From Monocercomonoides exilis (lineage: Eukaryota > Preaxostyla > Oxymonadida > Polymastigidae): a stretch of DNA of 64,000 nt. The stretch spans positions 625,001 to 689,000 of the forward strand of contig LSRY02000007.1 of the NCBI GenBank assembly GCA_001643675.2, written 5' to 3'. Position 1 is the first letter of the stretch. Every line of letters begins with the position of its first letter. Below are positions 1 through 13,111 of this stretch, piece by piece. The position numbers and the translations under genes are program-made. The notes below the pieces were generated by a model. The model searched no databases. It worked only from the letters and a program-made list of their open reading frames with translations, and was not told where the DNA came from.

Positions 1-3000
1 AGGCTGGACACAAAAAGTTCTCCACTTTTCATAAGAATGAAGCAAAATACTGTTTCAACATTGTCAGCTATCTGAGATTCGAGTATGCAATTATCAAGAC
101 TCAGATATCCTTCCCCATTGGAAATTACTGTTGTTTGGCTGTTCCCTCTTGCTTTTAATACACAAAATCATATGGAAGAAAAAAGAAGTGTTTCTGAATT
201 GGACAAAATAGAACTGATGCTATCGTTAACACCAACATCTATTGTGAGATTTGATAATGATGATATGTCAATCAAAGCAGCTGCGGAATCAGAATTTTGT
301 GTTGTTGACGATGAAGAAAAAGTGGAATGAACAGAAAATGAATCCAAGTCAAAGTGGTTTTGGATCAACGTGGAGCCATGAATGATTATTTCTTTTGAAA
401 AAGGTTCTTCTTCAACATGACTGAAACCAGTCCAGAATGAAGAGCATGGATGGAAATGGTCACCGCAACCAGCAATATCAAATCCATCAGTCGATATATA
501 AACCGTTGGGCTGTTGAAAGGAACGAGAAGAAGAAGAAGATTAATCAATCCAAACTGCTCATTTTCTCCGAAAAACGAATTTTCATCTGTTAAATACGAT
601 GCGTAATCGAATGAAAACGAATTGTAATTCACTGTGAAATTCAAATCAGATCCAAATATGTAAATATTTGAACCATGTGCTGCTTTGTTTGAAGCAAACA
701 TTGTATTATTGAAAGAAAATGAGTTTGCGTATGAGATCTGCAAGCAGTCCAGAAATAATGCTCCTCCTTTTCCTTCTGTTCCTGAACAAATGCAATGACT
801 CATGCTGCAATTATGCACATTGAACTGATTTTGGTCTTTCAATGCTGCGCGAACAAGTCCTCCTTTTGGGATTGCGCTTCCTCCAATCCCTTCGAAATTA
901 CATTCTTCCATTGTAGCAGAGGATGCGAATAAAATATTGAACGGGGAAACATTGTGAATTATTTGTGAAACTTCACAATTTTTCATCAATAAAGTTCCAC
1001 CGTTAATCAAAATCAAGTAATTAGAGCACTCATTATCACTTTCTTCAGTGAATGAACTGCTTTTAAACGATAAAGTCCCAGAAGATTCAATCACTGATTT
1101 CATTTCATTTGAAAAAAATTTTGGCAGATCAAAAATCATATCTTCTATAAGAAGCTTTCCTTTGTTGTTCAATATACTCATTGATTCACTTACAGACATT
1201 TCTTTGCTGATTGAAATTATCGATTGTGCTCCTATGGCTGTTGATTTAACTATGAGATAATCTATTTCAAAATGACTATCAATAACTGTATTGTCAACAA
1301 TCTGCAATTCTTTATCTTCTGAATTTTCAACCAAATTTCGATAACCTCTCCAAAAAGAACAGCAAGGATAAAGATTCGTTCCACATCCAATCATATCGTA
1401 TCCATCTGCTGATACACAAATCACATGATCCAACCGTTGCACAAGGAATAGACTCAGATCGACGGGTTCAACCACGAACTTCTCTCTGTCCAGACCTTGC
1501 ATTTTGACTTCGAGAATTTCTTCGTTTGTATTTAAACCTTGGAAATTAGAAGCGGTAATGGATTTATTAAGGCTTTCGCATTCAATAAATACATCCATTC
1601 CATATTTTGCAACGTTGTCATGAATTTTCATATTTTTCAAAACATAGTTTCCAAAGAATTCTCTTTCAAGCAGAAGATACAATCCTCCTCCCTTTCCAGT
1701 GTTTGCATTAGCCGAGCAAAATGTCACACAGCACTCTTCCAGAGTCATTTTCCCATTATCAACCAATTTGCAGTTAATACCACCTCCATCTGTTGATAAA
1801 CACGAGCATTCATCGATTTGACTTTCTCCTCCAATCGTGAGCGCTTCAACTCCCCTTGCGTTAATGACACTCCATTCAGATACGCAACTCCTGAAAGAAC
1901 TTCCGTTTAGCAAAATTTGAGAGTTCCCACATCCAACAACCAATCCGTTTTGTGCTTGTTCGAAACCATATAAAATATTATTTTCATCACAAGACTGTTT
2001 GATAGAAGTTACATTGGAATATTCAAAAGCAAGAATTCCATTCGAAACAGCACAAATCCCTTTGAATCGGCTAAATAAAACGTTATTGATGCTGAAAAAC
2101 GAAAACTTAACTTCTCCTGTTCCAGAGACAATGGAAGCTCCACTCTTCTGTATCGGTCCAGAAGAGCTGCCACATTCCCAGTTGCTGATCACAACCCGCC
2201 CAACTGTAATTATTATTAAACTTGAAACATCGTCAGTTGGATTCTCTGATAAAATGAAGATGATTTTATTGAATGCAAGTGTCGTATGAGCATCTCCTGC
2301 TTTTTGTTCAAAACATCCTCCTTCACTTATATTTAGATAGGATTTCTCATTATTTCCTCGGATTGAAAGTGATAAGTTGAATCTCCTCAATCGTTGTTCC
2401 AGCAAAATTGATTCATTGATATGGATTGTGCTCATCTCATCTGTCATCTTCCCCAGTCCAAAAATCATATCTCCACATGGATAATCAAAGGCTCCACACT
2501 GACTGTTGTTTGTTCCTCCAAATTTTACAAATAGCACAGACGTGGGCTCTGGAAAGAGATATGGCTTGATTGATTGATTGATGGAGCATTCATCCAATGA
2601 ATCCATAACCCAAAAATTTTCACTGTTCGTGACTCAAGCACTGTGCCATCCCACAAATCTGCTTGAAGCACCTGCCGTAGAGCAGCACTGAGAAGAAAAA
2701 TATCACTTCCATATTTTGCTGAGTTTTGAGAAAATTGTATCGATCTCATAGTGTACTTGGATGAAGGACTTTCCAGAGAGAAATAGACTCCTCCTCCACA
2801 CCCTTGCTGACCACTCACTGAACACTCACTGACGTTGTTTGACTCAAAATTGAATCCACAGTCATTACCAACATTGACAAATACGCATCCACCTAGAGAG
2901 TTTGTTGTAAGACATCTTATTCCAATGAATGACGAATTCTTTATTTCAAATATTTTCCCGTTTCCTGCAATCCCAGTCAATCCTCCTCCATTTCCAATTT

Positions 3001-6000
3001 TTCTGGTCAAATTCTTCAACGATGAATTTATCATCTTCATCCCGCTTCCATTTTCGCAGTAAATAGAGCAGCATTTTTCAAAAATAGATTCTCTTATTGT
3101 GCTGTTAACCTCTTCAAAATAGCATCCATTTGAAACAAAAATTAAACCGCTGCTTGAATCGCTTTCAACTTCATTAAATTCCGAAGCATTCATAATCCCT
3201 CGCCCATCGTTTCCTCCAATATGCACAGTGCATATGTCACCGAACTTCACAGTATTGAGACTTAAATTATTTAAGTGTGCTTCTCCATTCACAACTTTTA
3301 AGAAGTTATACTCAATTTTTCCGACTCTCCCTTTAAGCTGCGCAGAACACTTTTGAAGTGTTAATATTGATGAAGAACATAAGATCAAGCAACTGCGCTC
3401 CACAGCAAATTGAGAGGGCAAAGAATATTTTATGCAACTGAATGAAACTACATTTCTTGTTTCAATAAGCCCATCAGCAGCTCCAGTGCCATCTTCTTCA
3501 ATCACAGTTTCCGTTCCTTCCATTTCGCTTTCAAAGCTAGCTGAATATGATTCAATTGCAAATGCATCTTTGATTGAATAAGAACTTGTGAAAGTGATTT
3601 CTGCTGTTGTTGAAGAGACTGTTTGGAAGCGCCTTTTCATCAAATGTGGAACTGTTCTGCATGGATAAGCTCTCAACCCACAACCTGAATGATCAAGACC
3701 TTCACCATCCCCACTCACAAATCCTTTGCCTTCAAACGGAGTCAAAAATGATCCAAGAAGAAGTTCAACACTGTTGTTAGTTGTGCTTCGTTCAAAGCCC
3801 ATCAGATCCTTTTCACCTAATTCTGCCCATTCAAATGAAAATCTTTCCTTTTTGATCAAGAAGCTCAAATTGTTTCCATCCACAAACACGCAATTGCCTT
3901 TCCACCCTGAACAACCATCAAATATAACTTTTTTCAAAGAAAGTTCTGTCTCATCAACTATTGCATAAACATATAACCCTCCTCCAATACCTTTTCCATT
4001 TGCTTCGCTTCCTGATGAAGGTGTCTTGCATTCGTCAAACATCGTATTCTGAATGCTTGTAACTCCGCTTTGCAGTGAAGCAAAAATGCCTCCTCCTTTC
4101 AGATTTCTTCCTTCCGCACATTCGCCTGAAACAGTACAATTATCTAAAAAAACTGATGTGGATGTTGGAATTTGCATATTCACAGAAATGCAACCTCCAT
4201 TCCCGTTGTTCAACTTCACTCCAATAAGCGAACAATTGTTGAAATTGTTGACTTGTTCATTGCAGATCTCAAACGCAGATCTTCCTGAAAATAAGAATTT
4301 TCCTTTGAACAATGCGTCTGATATTTTTAATTTTCCGCCCAACATTCGAAGGATTCCAAATTGTCGAGATATTGACTCATTAATTGAAACAAACGAAATG
4401 GAAAGCAATGATAGTATTGATGAGCACTCGAGAATAGAAATGTGCTTTTGCTGAAAGGTGTCTGGCAATGAAAGCTCAAGATTTGATATCTCCACTGTTG
4501 AATTTAATTTGCAGACAATGAGCGCTTCACAGTTATTTTCACCCTTATCATCAAATGAAACAGATGCTCCTGAAGTTTGTGATGTTAAACAGAAATGACA
4601 ATTCAATGCAATGAGCTCGTTGCTAATAAAGCTTATTGAATCAACATCAACTTCATTTAGTGAAGGACTAATTCTTTTTTCAAAACAGTAATCAATTGAT
4701 TTACACATAAATCCCTTAAAACCACAAAATGGATGATCTATTCCACCATCTCCATCTGTGTGAATAGAAGACGTCTATAAACAAAAAAAAACAAATATTG
4801 GAATTTTTGGTTCATCTTCTCCATTTTCCGTTCCACTCATTTGATTCAGATTATCAGGTATGTCACATCCATTATTAAATAAAAGTGATTAACAGTTAGC
4901 CTTCACTTTTAGAAAAATTCTTGTTCCACAGGAAATGAACAAATCTTTTCCGAAAGTTGCATTGTTTCCCTTGCTCTGAGAGAAGAGCACGCTTTCTCCA
5001 AATGAGAATGAAGCAGATGCATCGTTAACTGATATCATCACTGCTCCTCCCTTTCCTGTATCGTGCTCTGAGCAAGATGTTCGGCATCCATCGAATGTTG
5101 TCGGACCATTAACAATGAGCTTCTCATTTTCTTTCAACTCAACAAACAATCCTCCGCCACACGCATTGTTGCTGCAAGCTTTGCAACTGACAAATGTGCA
5201 GTTATCAACAATAATGTTGCATGAATAGTTTCCTTCAATTCTTCCTGTTGATTCAAAGAATCCTCCGTTTCCATTTGACTTTTCAACTTCAGAAATGGAG
5301 CAGTTATTCAGATTCACATTGCAGCCATTTCTCGACACTATCATGCTATTCGAGGCAAATGACAGTTGTGTGTTAACGGTGAATGTGTACAGAACCAACG
5401 TTGACTGAGAAGCTCTCGCAATGCTATATTCCAATTCGCTGTTTCCACTGTTGCTCAACTTCGCTCCGCAGTTTTTCAGTTCGAGGGATTCTGCTGAGCA
5501 TGCTATCAAAGTCGATAAGGAAGGCAATGAGGCAGGGACACAGAACGAAATATTGCTCATCTTTGTGGCTTTAATCACATGAATCATGCCAACAGCAGGG
5601 ACTTGACCATTTCCTTGAATATTAATCTCAGTCCCCATAATCCCACATTCAATAGTCCAATTATTTTCATCGAGCTCCATTGATTCTTTGAAGACAAATC
5701 CACTGTTTAAAACAATCGTCTTCGGAGCACCAGAATATCTGAGTGAGGCAGCATAGTTAATTGTTTCACAAGGATACGATGAAAAACCACATGCACTGAA
5801 ATCTCTTTGTTGAGAACCACCAACGCGTGCTTTCTCGTTGAGTCTCATCAAATATGGAGCTAAAGGAATCGGAATGTCTCTGAATCCTTCTTCAAACCCC
5901 ATTGCCTCAGTGTTTTTTGTGCTATCTGATGACAAAACAATTTGAAATGTTGTTGATGTGACAACTGAGCTCAATTTTTGTGCATCAATGAAAATGTTTT

Positions 6001-8452
6001 TTCCTCCTAAATCTGCTTTGTTTTCATTTCCTCCTGAACCAAAAGTCAAATTCTGCAAGGCAAGGTTTGTTCCTCCTCTTTTTGTGTAGATAAACAACGC
6101 ACCTCCAAATCCTCCAATTGAGTTATTGACTGTTGCTGTGCATCCAGAAAACATTGTCATTTCACTATTCTTCCCGATAATTACCTCTCCTCCACTTTCA
6201 ATACTTAGCCAGACACAGCCACCACTTCCTTTTAAACATTTGCAGTTGCTCGCATTCATTCCACAAAATGTCACAATTTCATTTCTTTGAACTGTTTTTT
6301 CAAAAACAGCTCCATTTCCTTCATTTCGAACAATTGAAATGAAATCAACTGAGTGGAATTTCAGATTCTCAGAAGATTTTGCATCAATGGCAACCGCAGA
6401 AACAGAGATGAATTTCATCGATTTGAACTGGACATTTGAAAATGTCATTGCTCCACAAGAAAATGAAAACAAGGAAGTTGCGAATGGATTATGATTAGTA
6501 GCTTCTGAAGTTATTAAACAATCGCTGACACTTAATTGTCCGCTTGACTGCGTTATTGAAAATAGTTGTGTGGAGATTGATACTGAAGAATTCCGGACAA
6601 TTGTCAATTTGTTCAACGAAGCAGAACCACTTGTAATCTGAAATAAAGTGGCAGTCGATGAAGAGATGCTCGTTGACTCCTTGCTGGCTCCACAAAAGTT
6701 CATTGTGAGATTATTAACGTTCATTCCTTCTTCAGTGTACGCTCCAGCAGCGATATCCACGCGAGTGGTTAATCCTGAGATGTGATCAGCCACCTGAATT
6801 GTGTGCTTGATCGTTTTGCATGTGGGATAAGGGCCATCACTTGATCCATGACCGCACATTCTATTTTTTTCTCTATGCACAACATCAACTTTCAAAATGT
6901 TGAATCCTTGAGGAATCCATGTGCTGCATTCAGACATTCCGATCATCACGCGTGGTTTTGGTCCAGTTGAAAATGACAAGCTAAAAATGACGTTTGTCTT
7001 TGGAGATAATTTTTGCTTGCAGCATCCACACAAACATCAGATGAAACATCACCAACATTTTTCTCAAAAAAGCAGAAAAAGATTTTGCTTTGATTATTTG
7101 TTGAACCTCTTATTGCAACTGCTGATGAAATTGAACGAGATATAATGCTCGAAAAAGAACTTTCTCGAATAAAACAGCTTGAATTTGTAATAAAAGTTAC
7201 TGCACCTCCTCCGGTATTTGTTTCAGAAAACGGTTTTCCATTTGTGAATATGCAACAACTGATCTGAACAGGATTTTTAGTGTTATCAAAATGGAGTGCA
7301 AATGCCTGATGCCCAGCTTCCCCATCACTGAAATTCGATTGAGAACAGGAAAAAGAATTGCATTGAGTCCAAAATGCTCCACCGGAATGAGGACAAGAAC
7401 AATTGAAAAAATTTGATTTTTCAATAAAAACTGAGCCTTTTCCATTTGTGAAACCCATTGAGCCTGAACCTTCTGGAACGAAGCAATTCATTCCAACACA
7501 TCTTGAAAGTTTTAGTGTTCCTTCAGATAAGAAATAAATAGCTCTATTTGTGATATTTATAAACCAACAATCATGACATATCATATCCCCTGTAGTAATT
7601 TTTTTACAAGCCATTGAATAATTATTATTGAAATTCTCATTTGACAATCTGACATTTGAATAAAATGAAGTGTTGCAAATGCATTGGGAATTGTGACCTC
7701 TCAGTCCATGTATTATTCCCCCATCATATGGAGAAATAACGTTTGCGAATTCACAAGAGCTTATTGAAGATGTACTGGTAGTTTCGCATGCGGTGTTTGA
7801 CAGTTCTTTTGAACGAGATATGTTATTAAAAATGGATTGGTTAATGCTGCTTTTTACACTTGAAGATGACACAAAAAGAGGAAAAGGAGATTTAACATCG
7901 AATGATGAAAAATAACAATTTTTCATAAATGCATCGCAGTCTTGAAGCAAATGTTCAGTTGCAGCATTAAACGTAACAATTGTTGGAAATGACTTTCTAA
8001 CCTCATTTGAATACAACGATATGTTTTGAACACAAATAAAACCGTTTGACAAGCTTATTGGACTTTCTGCTGTAAATAGTTGTGGAAAAATAACGACTGA
8101 TTCCAATATAAGACAAGAGTTGTGTTTTGCAACTAACAAATGATTTCTTTTGAGTCGTGCCTGAATCTCTGTGCATATAAGAGATGAATTATCCAAAAGC
8201 ATGCATGTTGTCAGAATTGATGGAATCAAATTGAAATATTTGAATTTCAACGATTCATTAATCTCCATTTTTCGGTCACTTTTTAAGAATAGATTTGCTT
8301 TTTCACATAAAGCATGTTGCACAGATTCTTTGATGAAATGGCAATCTGGAATCCATGAATAATAGTTGATGGTATTTTCTGGTTGATTTCCCCAGATGTC
8401 AAATACATAATTCAAAAGAATAAAAAATTGCAGCAAAAGCAACTCTTTTCAT
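1..8452 (-). pseudogene. Giant beta-helix surface protein gene, broken and running off the left edge
   Basis: Read 8452 to 1, this encodes a secreted or surface protein made of repeated parallel beta-helix modules. Each module opens with a Cys-Gly-x4/5-Pro-Cys signature and contains many N-x-S/T sites and GGG/GG patches. Large open segments are 8442-6946, 7033-4889, 4708-2525 and 2606-168, and similarity continues in frame beyond 168 to base 1. An ATG at 8452 gives MKRVAFAAIF, the start of a signal peptide, but a T6 run then shifts frame into the hydrophobic ILLNYVFDIWG. Further shifts lie near T5 runs at about 6990 and 2618. There are in-frame stops at about 4889 (TAA) and 168 (TGA). Near 4777 an 18-base GT...AG stretch may be a tiny intron or an insertion. 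The family assignment rests on module similarity to the genes at 28619 and 46608. The breaks suggest a pseudogene; homopolymer assembly errors could explain the shifts but not the stops. Confidence 0.6.
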
Positions 8453-9209
8453 TAAAACAACTTTCAAAAATTCAATCGCTGATTAAACCATAATATTATC
8501 ATTTCTAAGTTCAAATTTTGAAATCACTTCAGTAACTTGATGTGAGCATTCATCATCACAATGAGATATGAAAATAATATGGGGAAGGAGTTTCTTCATC
8601 TTCTGGTTCATGGGCATTTCCTGTATAGATACTTATTTATTTGCTGTTATTCACCTATAAAAAAATATTCAAACGAAATTGATTAACCAAAAAGTGAACC
8701 AAAAACAAATAAAAGTGAATATATAGAAAAAAATTAATTATGAAAAAAATGAAGACAACGGAATTGTTTTCCTTCTCTTTTTCTTTTCTAATCTCTTCTT
8801 TTTACTTCACTCAATCTTTAAATTACACTTTCAGAAAACATTTATCCATTCGAGCTCTGATCATGAATATTCGTCACAAGAAGGTGAAAAAAACAGAAAG
8901 AAAACAGTTGAGAATTTGTGAATTAAAATGATTCACAAAGAGTTATAAACACTTTCTTTTCTATTGATGAATGCATTTTTGAACAATGATCGAACGGAAA
9001 AGTGATTTCAAAAACGTTCAACCAATTCGACTTGCTTGGATTAATGATTGAGTTCTGTTAAAAAAAATAACGCTTTAGATCTTATATTTTTTCGTTGATT
9101 TTCTTTAAGAAGGTATTAACATGGGCTTGAAGAAATGTACGTGCTTTATTATATTCATTCCTTTGTGAAACATGATTTACAAAATTTAATGCACAAATTT
9201 TAATTATTA
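8453..9209. other. Intergenic, AT-rich, between divergent genes
   Basis: No gene is supported here. A 63-codon ORF (8740-8931, +) begins with a hydrophobic stretch but has no supporting context. A sequence near 8985-9010 (GATCGAACGGAAAAGTGATT) looks like a degenerate relative of the repeat at 12873-13075. The region should hold the promoters of the leftward beta-helix gene and the rightward pseudokinase gene. Confidence 0.4.
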
Positions 9210-11274
9210 AAAGATACGAATATTCAATTTTTATGTTTTTCTGATGAATGCGTTTTGTACAAAGCATATACCGCAGGGGACAAGGAAACACGATTTTTGA
9301 AGCATTATTATTTGAAAAAAGCTTATTTCTTCAGAAATGCCCTTTTAAGCATGAAGCTTTCAGAGGTGAAACAAATGAGAAGCCCATTTATTTTAGATAT
9401 ATATGATTCATTTTTCGCAAATGACGATGAATTATACATTGCTATGGAATTTTGCAATGGACTCAGCCTTTGCAATGACGTCGAGCGTAGAAAAAAAGAA
9501 ATGCATTATTACTCCAATGAGGTGCGCTGTATGAAAATGTACACAAGAAGTCCATTTATCATTTAAACGTAAAACTTGTTTCATTAATTGCCATTTTTTT
9601 AGGAGTTGTGGACATTTATTGCAAATCTTTTGTTGGGGATATTGGAATATATCAAGGCCAATTTGAAGCATCGCAACATTCATATGAAGAACATTTTTCT
9701 CATGCCTGATGGTCGTATTAAACTTGGCATGCTGCATAACGATTATGCAACCTATTTTCTTCTTATTATTTTATTGTTAAATTGCAATTATTTCCTCGAT
9801 TAAATCCTTAGGCGAATTCAAAATCAAGAAATCAACTGAACCTTCATTTCCCAACACTTGCTTAATTTCATCATCAAATGCTGATTTGAATTCTCATTCA
9901 GCTTCTATTACAGCTTCTTCTTCTTCTTCTTCTTCTTCATTTCCTTTGTATTTATCTGGGCATTCATCTTCATCTTCCAGATCATTTTTATCACAAGCAA
10001 CAGATTTAAGGCAAATTGGGATGGTTCTGTTCGAACTGTGCACTCTTCATTCTTTAACGCCTGATGATTTCGACGAAATGGTAATGCTGAGCGCTGAGAC
10101 ATTTGTCGAGAAGAGTTTTCCCTCGTTTGTGGACAAGAACATTTCTCATGTCGTTACGCTGCTCTTAAACAACACAGCAGACAGTGAGGCAGAAATTTCG
10201 AAAATTTTGGACTTGTCTTTTGTGAAAGAAAAATTACCAACCGAAAGAGAACTAATAAGCGAAGACTGTGCTCAAGGGCAGCGCTCTGCTGAAGAGGAAG
10301 CAATTGCGAATGAAGAAACAGAGAAAAGAAAAGAAAAGAAAAACGATGGAAAAGAAGAGTTCGACGAACAAAATTATATAGAAAATATTTATGGCATTAA
10401 TGAAACACAAAACAGCATCGAAAATCTGTTGAATCAGAAGAATAAAGCAGAAATAGAAAATTTCCGGCTTCAGCAGCAATGCAAAGAGCTTCGAGAGAAA
10501 ATCGAAGAGCAGGCGGAGTGTATGAAAAACTTAGAGTTGGACAATGAGTTTCTTGAAAGAATTAGATATGATGGACAATACATGAATAGATCGGAAGGTG
10601 AAAAGCAGAATCTGCAAAGGAATAATGAAAAGGAAGATGACGAAGAAAATACTGATCTAGAAGATTTAAAGTTGTCAACTTCAAAACAAAAGGAGAAACA
10701 ATCATCATCATCATCATCTTCTTCTTCTTCTTCTTCTTCTTCTTCTTCTTCTTCATCTTCTTCTTCTTCTTCTCAATCATCACCTCAATCATCGCAATCA
10801 AAATCTTCTTCCAATTCTCGCTCTTTAAAAAATGTTTCGTCTTCTGCTCCACGAAAATTCTTGATACTTCTTTTTGGGGTCATTGGCATTATGATTTTCG
10901 CTCTTTTTGGATCTGCTACTCGGAATGCTCTTCCAGCATTATTCGCATCTCCTTTAAGATCTCACAATTCTTCCTCGTCCTTCTCTTCAATATCCTCAAA
11001 CACTTCAAATTCATCAACTTCCTCTATTTCGTCAAATTCTTTAGATTCTTCAAACTCTTTTATTGAAGCATTAAACAACAAAAAGACCAACGAATCTGAA
11101 GTTATTGCTGAAGATAGCAAAAAGAAAATAGATTTAGCTGATTTACCAAAAATTAAGTTTGCTGCAAAAGATTGCTTCGAAAAGATCGCGATTTTGAGTG
11201 AAAACAAGATCACATGCTTGTCTAATGAGAAAAACATTGTGGCATTTGTGGATGTTCCATTGAAGGAAGTGTGA
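9210..11274 (+). CDS. NEK-like transmembrane pseudokinase
   Basis: The first exon runs to 9521; its start was not found, but it is open from at least 9210. It encodes an N-lobe-like segment: the SEVKQMRSPFILDIYDSFF and ELYIAMEFCNGLSL stretches match NEK family alphaC to hinge. After an 81-bp intron (9522-9602), the next exon has HRNIHMKNIFL where an active kinase has HRDxKxxN, and GRIKLGMLH where DFG belongs. Both catalytic Asp residues are therefore missing. The junction to the last exon (about 9812-11274) is unresolved. That exon carries a C-lobe helix (DLRQIGMVLFELCTL), a charged coiled-coil-like segment (about 10290-10690), a Ser homopolymer tract and one membrane span (FLILLFGVIGIMIFALFGSA). 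It is probably a non-catalytic, membrane-tethered scaffold. It could also be a decaying gene, because no glycine loop or clear start is visible. Confidence 0.55.
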
Positions 11275-11506
11275 TTTGAGAGAAAAGAAATAGAATTTGA
11301 TGTATTTGATGTTGATGCAAAGAGGAATTATTTTAGTTTAATTTATATATTTTACACAATATTCATTTTCATTTTTTTTTTTAAAAAAATTTATTTATTT
11401 TATTTTTAATTAATTAATTATTTATTTTTTAATGTTCTGCATTTAAATTTATTTATTAATCTTTTGCTTGCGATGCAACCATTTCGCTTTGTTTCATTCA
11501 CATTGA
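11275..11506. other. Intergenic, A/T homopolymer-rich spacer
   Basis: This stretch contains runs of T and A and TTAATTAATTAATTA-like repeats around 11370-11460. No gene is visible. It probably holds the 3' end of the pseudokinase gene and the 5' region of the SPRY-like gene. Confidence 0.4.
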
Positions 11507-12419
11507 AACTACGAACCATCAAAGGGTTATTGGAAATGGTATGAACTCAAACATTTTATTTGATTCAGCTTGAATTATAATTTGCAAAAATACATATGTG
11601 TTTATTTGCATTCGTTTTTATTTCCTTGATGATTATGAATGCATTTGTTTTTCATTGATGGATTTTCCGTCAGTTCCTTTCGCTTTGGCATGGAGTCACC
11701 TTCTGTTGTTGGAGCTGGACTTATTCGTAGAAAACGTCCGAGTGAAGGATGTGACAACGTGGGTGCCAATAGAAATTCGTTTAGTTATGATAATAGGTAT
11801 GCCTAATGCTGAACACTATTTCGTGCTTTTCATTATTGCTTTTGATGTTTGCTTGCGATGACTTTATTTTTCTCGATGATTTTGCGCTAATTTGTTCCTT
11901 ATTTTTGCATCATATGCCTTTTTTATGGCAAAAATTCGTTGTTGTTTTCTATTTTTAAAAAAATGTTTTTCTTTTTCTTTCTTTCTTTCTTTTTTTTTTT
12001 TCATTTTGTTTAAGTGGAAACATTGAACGTCACGAACGTCTTATAGGTGCAATGGAAAAGTGGGGCGCTGGTGATGAAATCTCAATTGAATTATATGTGC
12101 CTCAGAATTGGCAAACGGAAACATCAAAGGCATATTTTTATAAAAATGGAAATCTTCAGAAATTTTATCTGTGCAATATACCAAAGAACATTGCTTTTGC
12201 AGTTTGCATTATTGAAATGATTTTGATATTTATTCACAATTTTCTCATATTCTTTTATTTTTTTAAATATTTTTTATTTTTTGTATGCAAAAATATTTTT
12301 GCAATATAATATAGTTCCATCTTTTGGGGAACAATTCTTCTTGTTCTTTAGTATCGTTTAGCAAAATTTCAGGCTTCACGCATTCTAATAAACATTCGTT
12401 AGCAGCAGTTGGTTGGTAG
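11507..12419 (+). CDS. SPRY (B30.2)-like domain protein, 5' end uncertain
   Basis: Three exons join cleanly: 11674-11796, 12015-12201 and 12315-12419 (TAG stop). They read through FGMESPSVVGAG, then EKWGAGDEISIELYVP, then KAYFYKNGNLQ and NIPKNIAFA, ending in SLAAVGW. This is the layout of the second half of a SPRY-type fold: the GD-x-I-x-I-E-L strand, a FxxNG hairpin, then N-I-P. An upstream exon ending at 11538 (GYWK before a GTATGA donor) fits in phase, but its start is not resolved because a TGA lies just upstream in that frame. SPRY domains mediate protein-protein binding; no partner can be named. Both placed introns have plausible splice signals. Family call moderate, gene start unknown. 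Confidence 0.5.
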
Positions 12420-12680
12420 AATCGGAATAATAGATAGTTTTCGGAAAGAACGTTTTTTTACCTTTGTATAATGTTTTATTTTTATTTTTTATTTTTCAAA
12501 TTGTCTTTAAATTTTTTTTCAAACAGAATCTGATGGGAAAAAAGCTTGCAATGTGCAGTTTTTCATGAATTGCAAGCCAAAAATTGTCTAACTCAAAGAA
12601 ACAATAATTTAAAAGTTAGTTATCTTTTTTTTTTTGACAGTTTTTTGTCAACTGTTATTTTGCGATAACTATTCTCATAA

Positions 12681-12862
12681 CTGGGTCGAAATTTATCACT
12701 TTATGAATTTTGTACCACACAGCAATCTCAAAGATTTTTCTCAACTTTTTTTTCTTTCAATATTTTATTTTGCACGAGAATGTGAAAATTGTAATTATGC
12801 AATTGCAGAAATTTTTTGGAACAAATCATTGATTTTTTCATTAATGAATGTGTTCTATTCCA
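12681..12862. repeat. Copy A of a ~183-bp palindromic dispersed repeat
   Basis: This is an imperfect palindrome. A TTTTGTACCA-type core at about 12708 is mirrored by TGGAACAAA at about 12818-12826, with outer GTCGAAATTT-type arms. It shares length and internal text (AATTATGCAATTGCAGAAA) with copies at 44052, 55213 and 58699. The shape suggests a non-autonomous miniature inverted-repeat element. This copy is the most diverged at its right end. Confidence 0.6.
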
Positions 12863-12872
12863 ACTCAAAGTG

Positions 12873-13075
12873 GTTGATCCTTTTTGAAATCATTCTTTCG
12901 TTCGAGTTTTGATCAAAATTATAATCTCAATGCAATTCGTATCAAAATTTGTTTCTGCAATAACATCATGAACAACATGTATTAACAGTTTAAGTTCATT
13001 TTTTCAAAATCCCATTGATATAAAAACTTTGATCAAAACTCGAACGAAAGTGTGATTTCAAAAAGGATCAGCCAT
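12873..13075. repeat. Small inverted-repeat element, short-spacer form
   Basis: The left arm (12873-12935) reads TTGATCC...TTTCGTTCGAGTTTTGATCA. The right arm (13013-13075) is its near reverse complement, TGATCAAAACTCGAACGAAA followed by AAAAGGATCA. The arms are about 63 bp with a spacer of about 77 bp. The same arms occur around a longer spacer at 33375-34210. It lies directly after the copy A repeat, which suggests nested or preferential insertion. Confidence 0.65.
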
Positions 13076-13111
13076 ATTGCCTATGAATCCGTTTTTCAAT
13101 TTTTAATATGC

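Noticed and set aside
8740-8931. Short secreted peptide ORF with hydrophobic start
   Set aside because: No downstream exon, homologue or splice signal supports it, and AT-rich DNA readily gives Phe/Ser-rich ORFs.
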